NCBI RefSeq assembly: GCF_016817355.1
Contig: NZ_JADOTT010000004.1
Location: 62,001-126,000 of the forward strand
Length of the DNA: 64,000 nt
DNA from: Maricaulis parjimensis
Lineage (GTDB): Bacteria; Pseudomonadota; Alphaproteobacteria; Caulobacterales; Maricaulaceae
Direction of reading: 5' to 3'
Below, piece after piece: positions 9,473-19,000 of this stretch. Within the stretch, counting starts at the first letter, position 1. Each line of letters starts with the position of its first letter. The notes beneath the pieces are model-generated. The model was not told where the DNA came from. It did not search any database and saw only the letters and a program-made list of their open reading frames with translations. Both the position numbers and the translations under genes were made by a program.

Positions 9473-10483
9473 TCAATGGTTCTCGATCAGATCCATGCCG
9501 GCATAGAGGTGCGCCACCTGCTCGCCATAGCCGTTGAACATTTCGGTTTCCCGCCGTGAGAACAAGGCCCCGCCGATGACGCGTTCGCTCGACTGGCTCC
9601 AGCGCGGATGAGCCCGGTTGGGGTTCACATTGGAATAGAAGCCGTACTCATTCGGCGCGGCGATATTCCAGGAGGTCGGCGGCTGTTCGGAGACAAAGCG
9701 AATCTTGGTGATCGACTTGATCGACTTGTAGCCATACTTCCACGGCACGACGAGCCGGATGGGCGCGCCATTCTGGTTCGGGAGCAGGTCGCCATAGAGG
9801 CCGACCGCCAGGAAGGCCAACTCGTTCATGGCCTCATCCATCCGCAGTCCCTCGACATAGGGCCAGTCGAGCACGGGGAAGCGCGTACCGCGCATTTCCG
9901 GACGGTTGAGATAGGTCTCGAACGCGACATACCGGGCATCCGATGTGGGTTCGAAGCGGCGCAAAACGTCGGCGAGCGGAATACCGATCCAGGGGACGAC
10001 CATGGACCAGGCTTCCACACAGCGCAGGCGGTAAACGCGCTCCTCCAGCGCATTGAAGTCGACCAGGTCTTCCAGATCGAACCGGCCGATATTGGCTGCG
10101 TGCCCTTCCACCTCAATGGACCAAGGGTCCACTGTCATATGGTGGGCATAGCGTGCCGGATCGTCCTTGCCGACACCGAACTCGTAGAAATTGTTATAGC
10201 CCGTGACCGCGTCGAGCGGGGTGAGGGGATCAGATACGGAATAGGCCGTTTCCCGGTATCGCAGGCCGGTCATCGGATCGGCGGACTGCAGACCGGAAGC
10301 GGCACTTTCCGATGCGGCTTCAGCGGTGTTTTCCGCTTGGCTTTCCGAACTGCCGCATCCGAGCAATCCAGTTAGCGCCATGGCGCCGCCGGCCTGCATG
10401 ATGCGGCGGCGATCCAGAAACAGGTTCTTGGGGGTGATTTCCGAGTCGAGACCCTGCCAGGGCTTGGATCGTTTGATGAACAT
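9473..10483 (-). CDS. msrP: Protein-methionine-sulfoxide reductase catalytic subunit MsrP
   Basis: Periplasmic molybdopterin enzyme (YedY) that reduces methionine sulfoxide in oxidised envelope proteins, with MsrQ as its membrane partner. The 336-residue protein carries a twin-arginine leader, LDRRRIMQAGGAMALTG (residues 23-39). A cysteine in LLGCGSS follows, so a lipidated Tat substrate is conceivable but not shown. The molybdenum-ligand cysteine is C155 in YRLRCVEAWSMVVPW. Also seen are DPMTGLRYRETAYSVSDPLTPL and the C-terminal WKYGYKSIKSITKI motif. It heads msrPQ. A small inverted repeat lies 70 bp upstream. Confidence 0.95.
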   Translation of the reverse strand: MFIKRSKPWQGLDSEITPKNLFLDRRRIMQAGGAMALTGLLGCGSSESQAENTAEAASESAASGLQSADPMTGLRYRETAYSVSDPLTPLDAVTGYNNFYEFGVGKDDPARYAHHMTVDPWSIEVEGHAANIGRFDLEDLVDFNALEERVYRLRCVEAWSMVVPWIGIPLADVLRRFEPTSDARYVAFETYLNRPEMRGTRFPVLDWPYVEGLRMDEAMNELAFLAVGLYGDLLPNQNGAPIRLVVPWKYGYKSIKSITKIRFVSEQPPTSWNIAAPNEYGFYSNVNPNRAHPRWSQSSERVIGGALFSRRETEMFNGYGEQVAHLYAGMDLIENH

Positions 10484-10551
10484 TGCGCAGACCTTCCATC
10501 GCTTGACCCCCTTTATTGTAGGGTGTTTTCGCCAAGTGTCTGTAGGGGCGA

Positions 10552-10567
10552 CGGGATTGTGATCCCG
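10552..10567. promoter_or_regulatory. Inverted repeat upstream of msrP
   Basis: CGGGAT-TGTG-ATCCCG, perfect 6-bp arms with a 4-base spacer, 69 bp upstream of the msrP start. It could be an operator for msrPQ (the pair is induced by oxidants in other bacteria) or a hairpin. No regulator can be named from the sequence. Confidence 0.35.
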
Positions 10568-10630
10568 CGTTAGCGCAGCGCGATCCGGCGTCAGATCAGG
10601 GGTAATTATATTTTATGAAGCAACCTGATG

Positions 10631-10645
10631 GTAAATTGGCGTTAA
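10631..10645 (+). promoter_or_regulatory. Candidate CtrA-binding box upstream of chemotaxis receptor gene
   Basis: GTAA-N7-TTAA, one mismatch from the CtrA consensus TTAA-N7-TTAA, and the right half continues as TTAACCAT, a favoured CtrA half-site octamer in Caulobacterales. It lies 84 bp upstream of the receptor ATG. CtrA controls motility and chemotaxis genes in this group, so the site and the gene fit each other. Binding is inferred. Confidence 0.5.
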
Positions 10646-10728
10646 CCATATACGAAATACCTTTAGGTTGCACTGGCGAATGGAAACACCTAGCAAGCCG
10701 ACTTTGCTGAGATATTCTGGAGACTTGC

Positions 10729-12204
10729 ATGCGAGACCTCTTCAATCGAAGCAATCCACGCCTTGAGGCCATAGATCGGGCTTATGCCGTCATCGAGTTT
10801 GACACCAGCGGACGGATCCTGAGCGCCAACAAGAACTTCCTGGAGACAATGGGATATGAAGCCGATGAAGTGATCGGCCAGCACCACCGCATATTCCTGT
10901 CCGAGCGCTATGCGTCGAGCCCGGAATACAAGACCTTTTGGGATACGCTTCGCCGGGGTGAGTTCCATGCCGCGGAATTCAGACGCTTCGCAAAGGGTGG
11001 CCGCGAGGTCTGGATTGAGGCCACCTATTCGCCAATCTTCAAATCCAATGGCCAGGTCGACCGGGTCATGAAACTGGCCACGGATATCACCGAAAAGCGA
11101 CTGCGCCGTTTCGACTATCAAAGCCAGATCAATGCCATCAATGCCTCGCAATGCGTGATCGAGTTCGATCTCCAGGGAAACATCCTAAAGGCGAATGAGA
11201 ATTTCCAGGATTTCATGGGCTATGATGCCGCCCAGCTGGTGGGAACGCACCACTCGCAATTCTGTGATCCGGACTATGCCCGGTCGGATGAATACAAGAC
11301 GTTCTGGAAAACCCTGGCCTCCGGAGAATTCCAGGCCGGTGAATTCCAGCGCTTCACACGCAGCGGCAAGGAAGTCTGGCTGCAGGCCAGTTACAATCCG
11401 GTCTTCGACCTGAATGGCAAACCCATCAAGGTTGTGAAAGTCGCGACTGATATCACGGCCATCGCAATGCGCCGCAAGGCGCGCGAGAGTGCCCAGACTG
11501 AAATCTATTCCGGTCTGCAGAATGTTTCCGCTGCCGTCACCCAGTCCAACAGTCAGGCCTCGGCCGCTGTTGCCGATGCGAATGGCACAGCCACCAATGT
11601 CCAGTCCGTCGCGGCCGGCGCGGAAGAACTGGCCGCATCCTTCGCCGAGATCTCTCGCAGTGCCAGCGAAGCCCTGACCATTGCCCGCGAAGCCGTTTCG
11701 GAATCAGAGCGCACCTCGCAGATCATGACGGGATTGTCGGATGCGACCCTGTCGATCGGCCAGATCGTGGAGCTGATCAACACGATTGCCGACCAGACCA
11801 ATCTCCTCGCTCTCAACGCCACGATCGAGGCCTCCCGGGCCGGAGAGGCGGGCAAGGGGTTTGCTGTCGTGGCCAATGAAGTGAAAGGGCTTGCGAGCCA
11901 GACATCCAAGGCCATCGAGGACATCTCCAAACAGGTGCAAGCTGTTCAGGGCACGTCCAACGAGGCCGTTGAGGCGATCAGCCAGATTGCCGGCGTGATC
12001 GGCCGGATCGACTCGATTGCGGCCTCGATCGCGTCCGCTGTGGAAGAGCAAACCGCCGTGACCAAGGACATCAGTCACAACATGCAGGATGCGGCGGAGA
12101 ATGTGTCCAAGATCACCCTTGCGATCGAAGATATTGCCCAGGCGACACGGACCGCGGAAGACTCAACCCGCCAGGTAACGGAAGCGGCCAACGCGATCCG
12201 CTAA
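10729..12204 (+). CDS. Soluble methyl-accepting chemotaxis protein with two PAS domains
   Basis: A 491-residue receptor with no membrane segment. Two tandem PAS domains cover about residues 15-125 and 138-245. They are clearly duplicated: [17 protein letters not shown] and [17 protein letters not shown], each followed by [16 protein letters not shown] and [16 protein letters not shown]. The C-terminal half is the signalling coiled coil, with the conserved tip around [20 protein letters not shown] and [18 protein letters not shown]. The layout resembles BdlA and Aer-2-like cytoplasmic sensors, which report redox or small ligands. A heme or flavin cofactor cannot be told from sequence. GGAG lies 6 bases before the ATG, and a CtrA-like box lies upstream. 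No che genes adjoin it. Confidence 0.93.
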   Translation: MRDLFNRSNPRLEAIDRAYAVIEFDTSGRILSANKNFLETMGYEADEVIGQHHRIFLSERYASSPEYKTFWDTLRRGEFHAAEFRRFAKGGREVWIEATYSPIFKSNGQVDRVMKLATDITEKRLRRFDYQSQINAINASQCVIEFDLQGNILKANENFQDFMGYDAAQLVGTHHSQFCDPDYARSDEYKTFWKTLASGEFQAGEFQRFTRSGKEVWLQASYNPVFDLNGKPIKVVKVATDITAIAMRRKARESAQTEIYSGLQNVSAAVTQSNSQASAAVADANGTATNVQSVAAGAEELAASFAEISRSASEALTIAREAVSESERTSQIMTGLSDATLSIGQIVELINTIADQTNLLALNATIEASRAGEAGKGFAVVANEVKGLASQTSKAIEDISKQVQAVQGTSNEAVEAISQIAGVIGRIDSIAASIASAVEEQTAVTKDISHNMQDAAENVSKITLAIEDIAQATRTAEDSTRQVTEAANAIR

Positions 12205-12205
12205 G

Positions 12206-12226
12206 CGCCCGTTTCGGGACCGGGCG
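12206..12226 (+). terminator. Possible hairpin just after the chemotaxis receptor stop
   Basis: CGCCCG-N9-CGGGCG begins two bases after the TAA. It lacks a T-tract on either strand, so it is only a weak candidate terminator. Confidence 0.3.
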
Positions 12227-12300
12227 TAAAACAGGTCAATCCGCTTGACGGCGCGCGCGGAATGCTTCTCTGGTGAGGGCGTAGCGACACGGATTTTCGC

Positions 12301-13845
12301 ATGCCTCGCCAAGCCTCACGTCCCACTCTCAATGTCCGCAAAGCCGAACTGTCTGACATTCCCGGAATTGTCGCTCTGAGCGGCAAGGTCTACCCGGAGA
12401 TGGGTGCCTATTCGGACAGTATGATCCAGGGCCAGATCATCAATTTTCCGGATGGCCAGGTCGTCGTCGAATATGAGGACGAGATCGTCGGCTATGCCGC
12501 CTCCTTCCTCATCGATGAAGAGGCGGCCCTGAGCCCGCACAGTTGGAGCGAGATCACCGGCAGCGGTTATGCCTCACGCCACAATCCGCGAGGTGAATGG
12601 CTGTATGGCATGGAAATCTGTGTCGATCCGGATCGCCGCCGCCTGCGGATCGGTCAGCGGCTCTATGATGCCCGCAAGGAATTGGCGGAACGCCATGAGC
12701 TCAAGGGCATCGTTTTCGGCGGCCGCATGCCCAATTGGCGACGCAAGCGAAAGCAATACCCCGAGCCTCAGGACTATCTGAACGCCGTGATGGCCCAGGA
12801 AGTCAGTGACCCCGTCATCCGGTTCCAGACGCGGATGGGATTTGAGCCGATCGGCGTGCTGGAAGGCTATCTGCCCTATGACCAGGCGTCCGGCGGGTTC
12901 GCCACGCATATGGTCTGGCGGAACCCCTATGCCGTCGAGCGCAATCGGGATGATCACCCGACCAAGGGGGCGAAGGAGGTTGTGCGTGTGGCGACGGTCC
13001 AGTTCCAGCAGCGGCGCGTCTCCAGCTTCGAAGAATTCATGTCCAATATCGAGTATTTCGTGGACGTGACGTCTGACTATCGCTCGGACTTTGTAGTGTT
13101 CCCGGAGCTTTTCACCCTGGCCTTGTTGTCGCTGGAAGAGACCCCGCTGACGCCGGCCCGCTCCATCGAGCGCCTGACCGAATACACACCGCTCTTCACC
13201 GAAGCGATGCGCCAGTTGGCGATCAGCTACAACATCAACATTATCGGCGGATCCCACCCGACACGCACCGAGGATGGCGAGATCCAGAATGTCGGCTATG
13301 TCTTCCTGCGTGACGGGTCCGTTCACGCGCAGGAAAAAATCCACCCGACACCCTCGGAACGGCATTGGTGGAACATCAAGGGCGGCGACGAGATCATCAC
13401 CATCCCGACCGATTGCGGCGCGATTGGTGTGCTGATCTGTTATGACAGTGAATTCCCCGAGCTGGCCCGCAAACTCGTGGATGCCGGAGCCAAGCTCCTC
13501 TTCGTCCCGTTCTGCACCGATAACCGCCAAGGCTATATGCGGGTACGCTATTGCTCCCAGGCCCGGGCCATCGAAAACCAGTGCTATGTCGTCATGGCCG
13601 GGAATGTGGGAAATCTGCCAGGCGTGGAAAACATGGACATCCAGTATGCCCAGTCCTGCATCCTGACGCCCTGCGACTTCCCGTTTGCGCGTGACGGGAT
13701 TGCCGAGGAATGCACGGAGAATGTCGAAACCGTGTCCATCGCCGATCTGGACCTGACCGATCTGGACTGGGCCCGGCTGGAGGGCACGGTGCGCAATCTT
13801 CGCGATCGGCGCTTTGATCTCTATTCAGTGAAATGGGCAAAATAG
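12301..13845 (+). CDS. Bifunctional GNAT acetyltransferase / nitrilase-superfamily amidohydrolase
   Basis: A 514-residue fusion. Residues 1-215 are a GNAT-type N-acyltransferase (VRKAELSDIPGIVALS at the start, EICVDPDRRRLRIGQRLYDAR as the acetyl-CoA loop). Residues 225-514 are a carbon-nitrogen hydrolase with the full Glu-Lys-Cys triad: E269 in VVFPELFTL, K346 in QEKIHPTPSE, C380 in GVLICYDSEFPEL. The first gene of a three-gene operon: the next ORF overlaps its end by 13 bases and an ATP-grasp ligase follows. Together they predict making, acylating and hydrolysing an amide-linked small molecule or peptide. The substrate is unknown. Confidence 0.92.
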   Translation: MPRQASRPTLNVRKAELSDIPGIVALSGKVYPEMGAYSDSMIQGQIINFPDGQVVVEYEDEIVGYAASFLIDEEAALSPHSWSEITGSGYASRHNPRGEWLYGMEICVDPDRRRLRIGQRLYDARKELAERHELKGIVFGGRMPNWRRKRKQYPEPQDYLNAVMAQEVSDPVIRFQTRMGFEPIGVLEGYLPYDQASGGFATHMVWRNPYAVERNRDDHPTKGAKEVVRVATVQFQQRRVSSFEEFMSNIEYFVDVTSDYRSDFVVFPELFTLALLSLEETPLTPARSIERLTEYTPLFTEAMRQLAISYNINIIGGSHPTRTEDGEIQNVGYVFLRDGSVHAQEKIHPTPSERHWWNIKGGDEIITIPTDCGAIGVLICYDSEFPELARKLVDAGAKLLFVPFCTDNRQGYMRVRYCSQARAIENQCYVVMAGNVGNLPGVENMDIQYAQSCILTPCDFPFARDGIAEECTENVETVSIADLDLTDLDWARLEGTVRNLRDRRFDLYSVKWAK

Positions 13846-14333
13846 CTTCTGATCTGAGGGTTCGCCCGGCAAAACGGTCTGACCTGGATGCGATCGACGC
13901 GATCGAGACCGCTTGTTTTGATCAGGATCGGTTCCCGCGCCGCAATCTGCGGCGCATGCTGAGCGTGGGGCGGACCTGTTTCTGGTTGGCGAGCGTTGAC
14001 GATCAGGACGCTGGCTATGCGGCGGTTTGCTTCCGGCGCGGCACCGGCATTGCGCGCCTCTACTCGCTTGCCGTGCTCCCTGGCCAGGCAGGCCAGGGCG
14101 TCGGTCAAGCCCTTTTAGACGTGGTCAGCCGCACCGCCATTCAGAAAAACTGCCGCGCGCTTCGACTGGAAGTCCGGCAATCCAACATACGGGCGATCAA
14201 GCTTTATGAGCGCCTCGGATTTCGCTTGATTTCCGCACGGCCATCCTATTACGAGGACGGCGAAACAGCCTTGCGCTACGAGCGTATCCTCGTCCGCCCG
14301 GCTGACCGGGTACAGGAGACCGACCCATTGTGA
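13833..14333 (+). CDS. GNAT-family N-acetyltransferase (RimI-like)
   Basis: A 166-residue single-domain acetyltransferase. It opens with VRPAKRSDLDAIDAIETACF and carries the acetyl-CoA signature LYSLAVLPGQAGQGVGQALLD near residue 70-90, then LRLEVRQSNIRAIKLYERLGF, a RimI-type C-terminal motif. It overlaps the upstream fusion gene by 13 bases and the downstream ligase start by 4, so it belongs to that operon. It more likely acts on the operon's metabolite than on ribosomal protein S18, but that is inference from position. Confidence 0.88.
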   Translation: MGKIASDLRVRPAKRSDLDAIDAIETACFDQDRFPRRNLRRMLSVGRTCFWLASVDDQDAGYAAVCFRRGTGIARLYSLAVLPGQAGQGVGQALLDVVSRTAIQKNCRALRLEVRQSNIRAIKLYERLGFRLISARPSYYEDGETALRYERILVRPADRVQETDPL

Positions 14334-15820
14334 GCGACTGGCTCATTCTCGTCGAAAACACGGCCGATCTGGGCCAGCACGAAACACCCCACAAAGTCCT
14401 GCGCGTGCGGGATTATCTGGCCAATCCGCGCCTGTTCACCGGGCGCCGTCCCAACATCCTCAACCTGGCCCGGTCCTATGCCTACCAGTCCGAGGGCTAT
14501 TACGCCTCGCTTCTGGCAGAGGCTCGTGGACACCGTATCATTCCCAGCGCCCAGACCATGGTCGAACTGTCGCGCAAGACGCTCTACGCCCAGGCTCTGC
14601 CGGAGCTGGACGCGATACTGACCCGCGATGGCATGGGTCATGTTGAGCCGGGCGAGCATTTCCTTGTGGCGTTTGGCCAAGCGGATCGCAGCGGTCTGAA
14701 GAAATTTGCCCGGCTGGTATTCGATTGGTTCCGGGTCCCGGTGCTGGAAATCCGTGTCGACAAAGCCGGTTTGCAGATCGGCCGCATCCGGCCGCTGGCA
14801 CCGAATGCCCTGAAAGGCGACGCCCGGACCTTTTTCATCAACTGCCTGGAGACGCATACCAAACGCGCCTGGGTCGCCGCCAAGACTAAAACGCCCGCCC
14901 GCTGGTCGCTCGCCGTGCTGACCGATCCGTCAGAAGCCCTGCCACCGTCCAGTCCGGTCAGTCTGAAACGCCTGGCGCAGGTCGCAGCCCGCATGGGTGT
15001 GGAAGTCGCGCCGCTTGGTCCCGGGGATCTGGCGAGTGTGGCTGAATATGATGCGCTCTTCATCCGGGCCACGACGGCAATCGACAATTATACCTACCGC
15101 TTCGCGCGACGGGCCGAGCAAGAAGGCATGCCGGTGATCGATGATACGGCCTCGATGATCCGCTGCACCAACAAGGTCTTTCTCAAGGAGTTGCTGGAGC
15201 AGGGCGGTGTCCCCATGCCCCGGTCAGAGGTTCTCGACGAGTCGCAAAGCCTGGACGGTTTGATGGACCGTTTGGGAACCCCCGTTGTTCTGAAGGCACC
15301 GGATGGTTCCTTCTCTCGCTCGGTCCACAAAGTGTCCGATCAAGCCGAGCTACGGGAGCGCGCAGCCGCTCTCTTCGAGGACACGGCCCTGATCATTGCC
15401 CAGGAATACATGCCGACAGCCTATGACTGGCGTGTCGGTGTGCTGGATGGCGAGCCGCTCTTTGCCTGCCAGTACAAGATGGCACGCGGCCATTGGCAGA
15501 TCATCAAGCATGGAACGGACGGCTCGGTGAAGGAGGGCGGATCCGCCACGCTGGCGGTGGAGGATGCACCGGCGGACGTTATCGAGATCGCCGTGCGAGC
15601 CGCCAAACTGATCGGGGGCGGCCTTTACGGCATCGACCTCAAACAGAATGAACGCGGCGTCTTCGTCATCGAAATCAATGACAATCCCAATCTGGACATG
15701 GATGTGGAAGGCGCTGTCTTGAAGGACCGCTTGTGGAAAGCCCTGATCGAGAGTTTCGAACGGCGTCTGGGCGGGCGTATCGGTGGAACAGGCGCACCTG
15801 CCTCCCTGCGCGCCAGCTGA
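14330..15820 (+). CDS. RimK-family ATP-grasp amidoligase with RLAN N-terminal domain
   Basis: A 496-residue predicted amide-bond ligase. Residues 1-150 match the RimK-like ATP-grasp N-terminal (RLAN) layout (MSDWLILVENTADLG, LNLARSYAYQSEGYYASLLAEARGH split by a short gap). Residues about 285-480 form the ATP-grasp fold: VVLKAPDGSFSRSVHKV as the ATP-lysine strand, IIAQEYMPTAYDWRVGVLDG, and VFVIEINDNPNLD with the metal-binding E-x-N. The start is GTG 14330, whose GTGA overlaps the stop of the GNAT gene and is preceded by AGGAGA. ATP-grasp enzymes of this branch join an acid to an amine or amino acid. Substrates here are unknown. Confidence 0.9.
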   Translation: MSDWLILVENTADLGQHETPHKVLRVRDYLANPRLFTGRRPNILNLARSYAYQSEGYYASLLAEARGHRIIPSAQTMVELSRKTLYAQALPELDAILTRDGMGHVEPGEHFLVAFGQADRSGLKKFARLVFDWFRVPVLEIRVDKAGLQIGRIRPLAPNALKGDARTFFINCLETHTKRAWVAAKTKTPARWSLAVLTDPSEALPPSSPVSLKRLAQVAARMGVEVAPLGPGDLASVAEYDALFIRATTAIDNYTYRFARRAEQEGMPVIDDTASMIRCTNKVFLKELLEQGGVPMPRSEVLDESQSLDGLMDRLGTPVVLKAPDGSFSRSVHKVSDQAELRERAAALFEDTALIIAQEYMPTAYDWRVGVLDGEPLFACQYKMARGHWQIIKHGTDGSVKEGGSATLAVEDAPADVIEIAVRAAKLIGGGLYGIDLKQNERGVFVIEINDNPNLDMDVEGAVLKDRLWKALIESFERRLGGRIGGTGAPASLRAS

Positions 15821-15842
15821 GCTGGACGCTCCGGTCGAGTGA

Positions 15843-15930
15843 TGGCGGAGGGGGAGGGATTCGAACCCCCGGAACCTCGCGGTTCAACGGTTTTCAAGAC
15901 CGCCGCAATCGACCACTCTGCCACCCCTCC
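15843..15930 (-). tRNA. tRNA-Ser(UGA)
   Basis: Minus-strand cloverleaf of 88 nt with the CCA end encoded. The acceptor stem GGAGGGG pairs with CCCCTCC. The anticodon arm CGGT-CTTGAAA-ACCG gives anticodon TGA. The long variable arm (GAACCGCGAGGTTC region) and GGTTCGAATCC T-arm are typical of serine tRNA. It sits between the ATP-grasp gene and the TonB-receptor terminator. Confidence 0.97.
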
Positions 15931-15996
15931 GGTCAGCATCAGATAAGGCGTAAACCGGGAACCGCGCAAGCAGCCCACTGCTCACGAGTGATAGCA

Positions 15997-16026
15997 AAAG
16001 GCCGGACCCAACAGGGCCCGGCCTTT
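15997..16026 (-). terminator. Rho-independent terminator of the TonB-dependent receptor gene
   Basis: On the minus strand, AAAGGCCGGGCCC pairs with GGGTCCGGCCTTT (one G-T pair) across a 4-base TGTT loop, followed by further T. It lies 25 bases past the receptor stop codon. Confidence 0.85.
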
Positions 16027-16050
16027 CTTGTTTCGGGAGTATCGTCCTGC

Positions 16051-19000
16051 CTAGAAGCGGCCGGCGATGGAGCCCGTCGTGACATTGATGCCGAAGAAGA
16101 AGGTCCGGCCAACCGCGCCAACCGGGTAGGAGATGGAACCATAGATCGGCTCTTCCTCGAACACATTGTTGACGCCGCCATAGAACATCACGCGGTCATT
16201 GACCTGATAGGAGCCCGAGATGTCGTGACGCCACAGGTCACCCGTCCAGGCATTGGTGAAGTTGTCCGCGGTCTCGATCTCGATACGCGGCGTGAAGGCC
16301 AGGAATTCACCCCAGTAGGAGGCCTGCCAGTTCAGGGTCAGGCGATCCGTCATCCAGCGGGCATTGAGGACATAGCTGTCCGCCGGCTGGCCACCTTCAT
16401 AAAGCAGGTCATTCACAATGCTCGGATCGGTCGGGTCTTCATAACGCTCGAGACGTTCCACATGGTTGCCGAGGGCGGAGAGCTCCATGGAACCCCAGCC
16501 ATCCATGGCTTCCAGCAGATCGCCGAAATCGAAGGTATAGGAGATCTGGTAGTCATAGCCTTCGGTTTCGATACCCGCGAAGTTCAGCTGACCCGTGGTG
16601 AAGTTCGACAGCCCCAGGAAGGTCGGTGAACCGGACGTCCGGTCACGCTCGAACTGGCCGCAGAACTGGTTCGGGAAGCTGGTGCTGTCATAGCAGGCTT
16701 CCAGGATTTCCTGCAGGCCCACCGCGGCGATGCCATCAGCAATCTCGATCGTGTAATAGTCTGCCGTGATCGACAGGCCCGGGATGAAGCTCGGCTCGAA
16801 AACGAAGCCCAGCGTAACCGTATCAGCCGTTTCCACATCCAGGTCCGGATTACCGCCGGTGAAACCACCGACGCGGGCGGTCAGCGGATCGGTCCAGCCG
16901 ACCGGAATACCATCGGCCGCACAATTGGCGACGCGATTGGCAGATCCATTATTGATATTGCCGGCATCACACGGGTCGAGCGGGCGGGCCGTCGTCGAGG
17001 TGAGGGGCGAGAACAGCTCGTTCACATTCGGAGCCCGCACCGTCTGGGAGACCGTGCCACGGAAACGCAGATCGCTGTACGGCGCCCAGGTACCGCGCAG
17101 ATTCCAGCTCTCCGCACCGCCAAGGGTGGAGTAGTCGGAATAACGATACGCACCTTCAACGGTCAGTTCTTCGAAAAAGGGTACCCCGATCAGGAGCGGT
17201 GCCGAGAATTCGGCAAACAGATCCGTCACGTCGAAACCGCCGACGACCGGATTAACCGGCGCGTTGACCGGGAAGATCAGCGAGCTGGTCGAAGCGGCGC
17301 CGTTCGGGCTTTCCAGCGGGTCCGGATTGAACTCACTGTCTTCCTCACGGTACTCGGCACCAAAGGCCAGTCCGATCGGGCCATAGGGCAGCTCGAAGAA
17401 GTCGGATGTGTCACCATAGATGACGCCGGACAGCACGGTCTGCTCCAGGGTGCGCGAGCGCGAGGTCGTCGTAGTGACCCAGTCGATCGCTTCCTGCGTC
17501 GGAGCGCCGATGCCGAAGAGATTCATCGGCACACAATTGCCCATGCCCGGCGTGAAAGTGTTGTAACCGGACCAGTAACCTGCACTGGACAGGAAGGAGC
17601 CGATCGGCGGCGTCGACGGGTCGATTTCCGAGCGGCAGACAATGTCGCCGGAGACCGGGTCCACGACCGCGTCGGCCGCGGCATAAACCCGGTCAATCAG
17701 GAGTTGGCCTTCCTGCGTGGAGTCGATGTCCGTGCGGCCATAGTTCAGGTAGACGTCATAGCCAAATGCGCTGTCGCCGAGTTCACCTTCGAACCCGGTA
17801 ACGAAACGCAGGGTCTGACGTTCTGTGATGCTGAGCGCCCGGCCCAGATCGGTCATGTCACGACCGACCAGTATGTTGACGTCCTCCAGATTGGTATAAC
17901 CCGGATTGTCATTGACGAAGGTCGTGATCGCATTTCGCAGATTGCTCGGGATGTAAGGGTTGTCCCATTCGATCACCCAGGAGTCGAAGAAACCGCCAAC
18001 GGCCTGGGAATTGTTCGTCGTGGTCTCGGAAGCCGACAGTTTGGCTTCCAGATACCAGCGATGGTTCGGCGTCACATCGAAGCGCGTGGTGAAGTTGATC
18101 GTGAAGCGCTCATCATTCGGCGTGATACTGCGAAGATCGCGGCCCGAGCCGGTACCGTCGCCGCCAAAGGCGTTCTGCGTCCCGGCGATGAGACCGTCCT
18201 GGAAGACTTCAGCCGGACCACCCGGAGAGCGGGCAACGTGACAGCCGGCATAGCCGCCGAAGCGTTGGAGCTGGGTGCCGTTGATCGTCTCCAGACAGTC
18301 ATCAATGCCATTATTGTTAAAGTCGAAGATCGTGCCGTCTGCGCCGAAGTTCAAACCGGAATTCGGGTCATTCGGATAGTCGGCCAGGAAGGTCCAGCCG
18401 AACCAGTCAACACCGATCAGAGATCCATAGCTGGACAGGTTGAAGCGCGGGTATTCCAAGATCGCCCGTGCCGGAACGCCATTGATCCGATCACACAGGG
18501 CCGTCTCAGCAGAGACGGGCAGGGAGCCCACACCGCAATGATCGCTGATGCTGTCGCCCAGAAGGATCTGGTCGATGCCATACTGGTCGATATCAGCCTG
18601 CTGGATGAAGAGCACCGGGTTAGGCCAGTCAGACGCTGCCCGGTCCCCGGCGGAATGCTCACGGTCTCCGGCATAAATGCCTTCGGAGCGCTCGGCCGCA
18701 AAACTCAAGGTGAAATTACCACGGCCTTCAGCAAAGTTTTCGCCCCAGGTCGTCTGCAAGGTGAAATTCTGGGCATCACCATCATCGGAAATACCGAATT
18801 GGGCCCGCGATTCCGTGCCTTCGAAATCATCCTTGAGGATGAAGTTGACCACACCGGTCACAGCATCGGCACCATATACGGCCGAGGCCCCACCGGAGAG
18901 CACTTCGACGCGCTCAACCAGTGCGGAAGGAATGGTGTTCACGTCAACGGCGGCGGTACCGGCCTGGCCGGAGACGTGACGACGGCCATCCACCAGGACC

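Larger units (their letters stand above)
10484..10728. other. Divergent intergenic region between msrP and the chemotaxis receptor gene
   Basis: This 245-bp gap must hold the promoters of both divergent genes. It becomes clearly AT-rich from about 10600. It holds a perfect inverted repeat (10552-10567) on the msrP side and a CtrA-like box (10631-10645) on the receptor side. I see no ORF or RNA gene in it. Confidence 0.6.
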
